Assembly (NCBI GenBank): GCA_963766995.1
Contig: CAVYCE010000003.1
Location: 1,488,001-1,552,000, forward strand
DNA: 64,000 nucleotides
From: Bog-473 sp963766995
Lineage (GTDB): Bacteria; Actinomycetota; Acidimicrobiia; Acidimicrobiales; RAAP-2
Direction: 5' to 3'
Made by a program: the position numbers and the translations under genes. A model generated the notes under the pieces. It was not told where the DNA came from. It was given only the letters and a program-made list of their open reading frames with translations, and searched no databases. Below are positions 63,770-64,000 of the stretch, piece by piece (the stretch's first letter is position 1; every line of letters starts with the position of its first letter).

Positions 63770-64000
63770 CAGTCGCGCCGACAGAGCGACGCAGTTCTGG
63801 TTGCCGAGTGTAGAGAGGAGGGATCTCGGGCGCAGTAGTAACGCTAAAAGCTCTCAGCCATGGCGGGGCGTACGTCCACCGGCAGACCAATGGTGCAAAT
63901 GGCCGATAGAGCGCCGACTCCTTTGGTGCCGGCCAAGGCCGGCACCAAAGGAGTGACTATGAACCAGTGGCCGCGATGATGGGTCCGTTGAGATGCAGGG
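63770..64000. other. Terminal stretch upstream of the glycoside hydrolase
   Basis: The last 230 bases have no supported long gene. They contain the promoter side of the glycosidase gene, the 18-base perfect hairpin and, after it, a six-codon frame. The window ends before any further gene can be recognised. Confidence 0.4.
63917..63954 (+). repeat. 18-base perfect inverted repeat with AA loop, followed by a ribosome-binding-like site
   Basis: ACTCCTTTGGTGCCGGCC (63917-63934) pairs perfectly with GGCCGGCACCAAAGGAGT (63937-63954). The loop is AA. The right arm contains AAAGGAG, a ribosome-binding site five bases or so before ATG 63960. That frame codes MNQWPR then stops. No T-run follows, so a plain terminator is unlikely. 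Confidence 0.7.

Overview
The window is a contiguous chromosomal segment of a GC-rich actinobacterium, spanning the replication origin. Gene order matches the classic actinobacterial origin neighbourhood: rpsF-ssb-rpsR-rplI-dnaB, pcnA-type tRNA nucleotidyltransferase, DUF6049 protein, murJ, trxB-trxA-cwlM, parB-parA-rsmG-jag-yidC-yidD/rnpA-rpmH, dnaA-dnaN-recF-dciA-gyrB-gyrA, and an fhaA-fhaB-pstP-pbpA-pknB-trpG-crgA cluster. The compact layout, the lack of ileT/alaT after gyrA and the lack of rodA and pknA in the kinase cluster suggest a lineage outside the well-studied Mycobacteriales and Streptomycetales. Acidimicrobiia is my guess; it is an inference, not proven here.

Layout. 1-7.5 kb: a cut-off glutamine amidotransferase, then leftward replication and ribosomal genes (dnaB, rplI, rpsR, ssb, rpsF), panB, a DUF5318 protein, an AhpD-like protein and cca. 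7.5-14.7 kb: rightward DUF6049 protein, murJ, degV, a small membrane protein, trxB, trxA and a catalytically dead-looking cwlM. 14.8-20.6 kb: leftward parB, parA, rsmG, jag, yidC, rnpA/yidD, rpmH, with two parS sites between rsmG and parA. 20.9-29.7 kb: rightward dnaA, oriC (22238-22504), dnaN, recF, dciA-like, gyrB, gyrA. 29.7-35 kb: a RodZ-like protein, an acetyltransferase, signal peptidase, a D-aminoacylase-like amidohydrolase and dCTP deaminase. 35-37.5 kb: a secreted chaplin-like repeat protein with a sortase signal and an unrecognised membrane protein. 37.7-45.5 kb: metabolic genes, an RCK-gated potassium channel and a four-gene ArsR operon with two visible operator copies. 45.8-53.3 kb: tRNA-Leu(CAG) and the FHA/phosphatase/PBP/PASTA-kinase cluster with trpG and crgA. 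53.3-64 kb: thiolase, thioesterases, a ComF-like protein, an SDR, pirin, an aldo/keto reductase, a secreted copper-radical oxidase and a Tat-exported glycosidase.

How it fits together. Replication initiation (DnaA, DnaN, DnaB, DciA, gyrase), segregation (ParABS) and membrane insertion (YidC, Jag) are packed around oriC. MurJ, CwlM, FhaA, FhaB, PstP, PknB, PbpA and CrgA are the parts of the Ser/Thr-kinase-controlled peptidoglycan system known from mycobacteria, split over the two sides of the origin.

The most unusual items are: the chaplin-like protein with seven strict C-x13-C repeats and a LAFTG sorting signal; three reading-frame anomalies packed into the rnpA/yidD-yidC-jag operon; two genes (cwlM, comF) whose expected start codon is one transition away from a normal one; an S18 protein with a long charged tail; a natural EGN in place of EGD in GyrB; and tandem GTAAC-N6-GTTAC operators. 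The frame and start anomalies may be sequence errors, and this must be excluded first.
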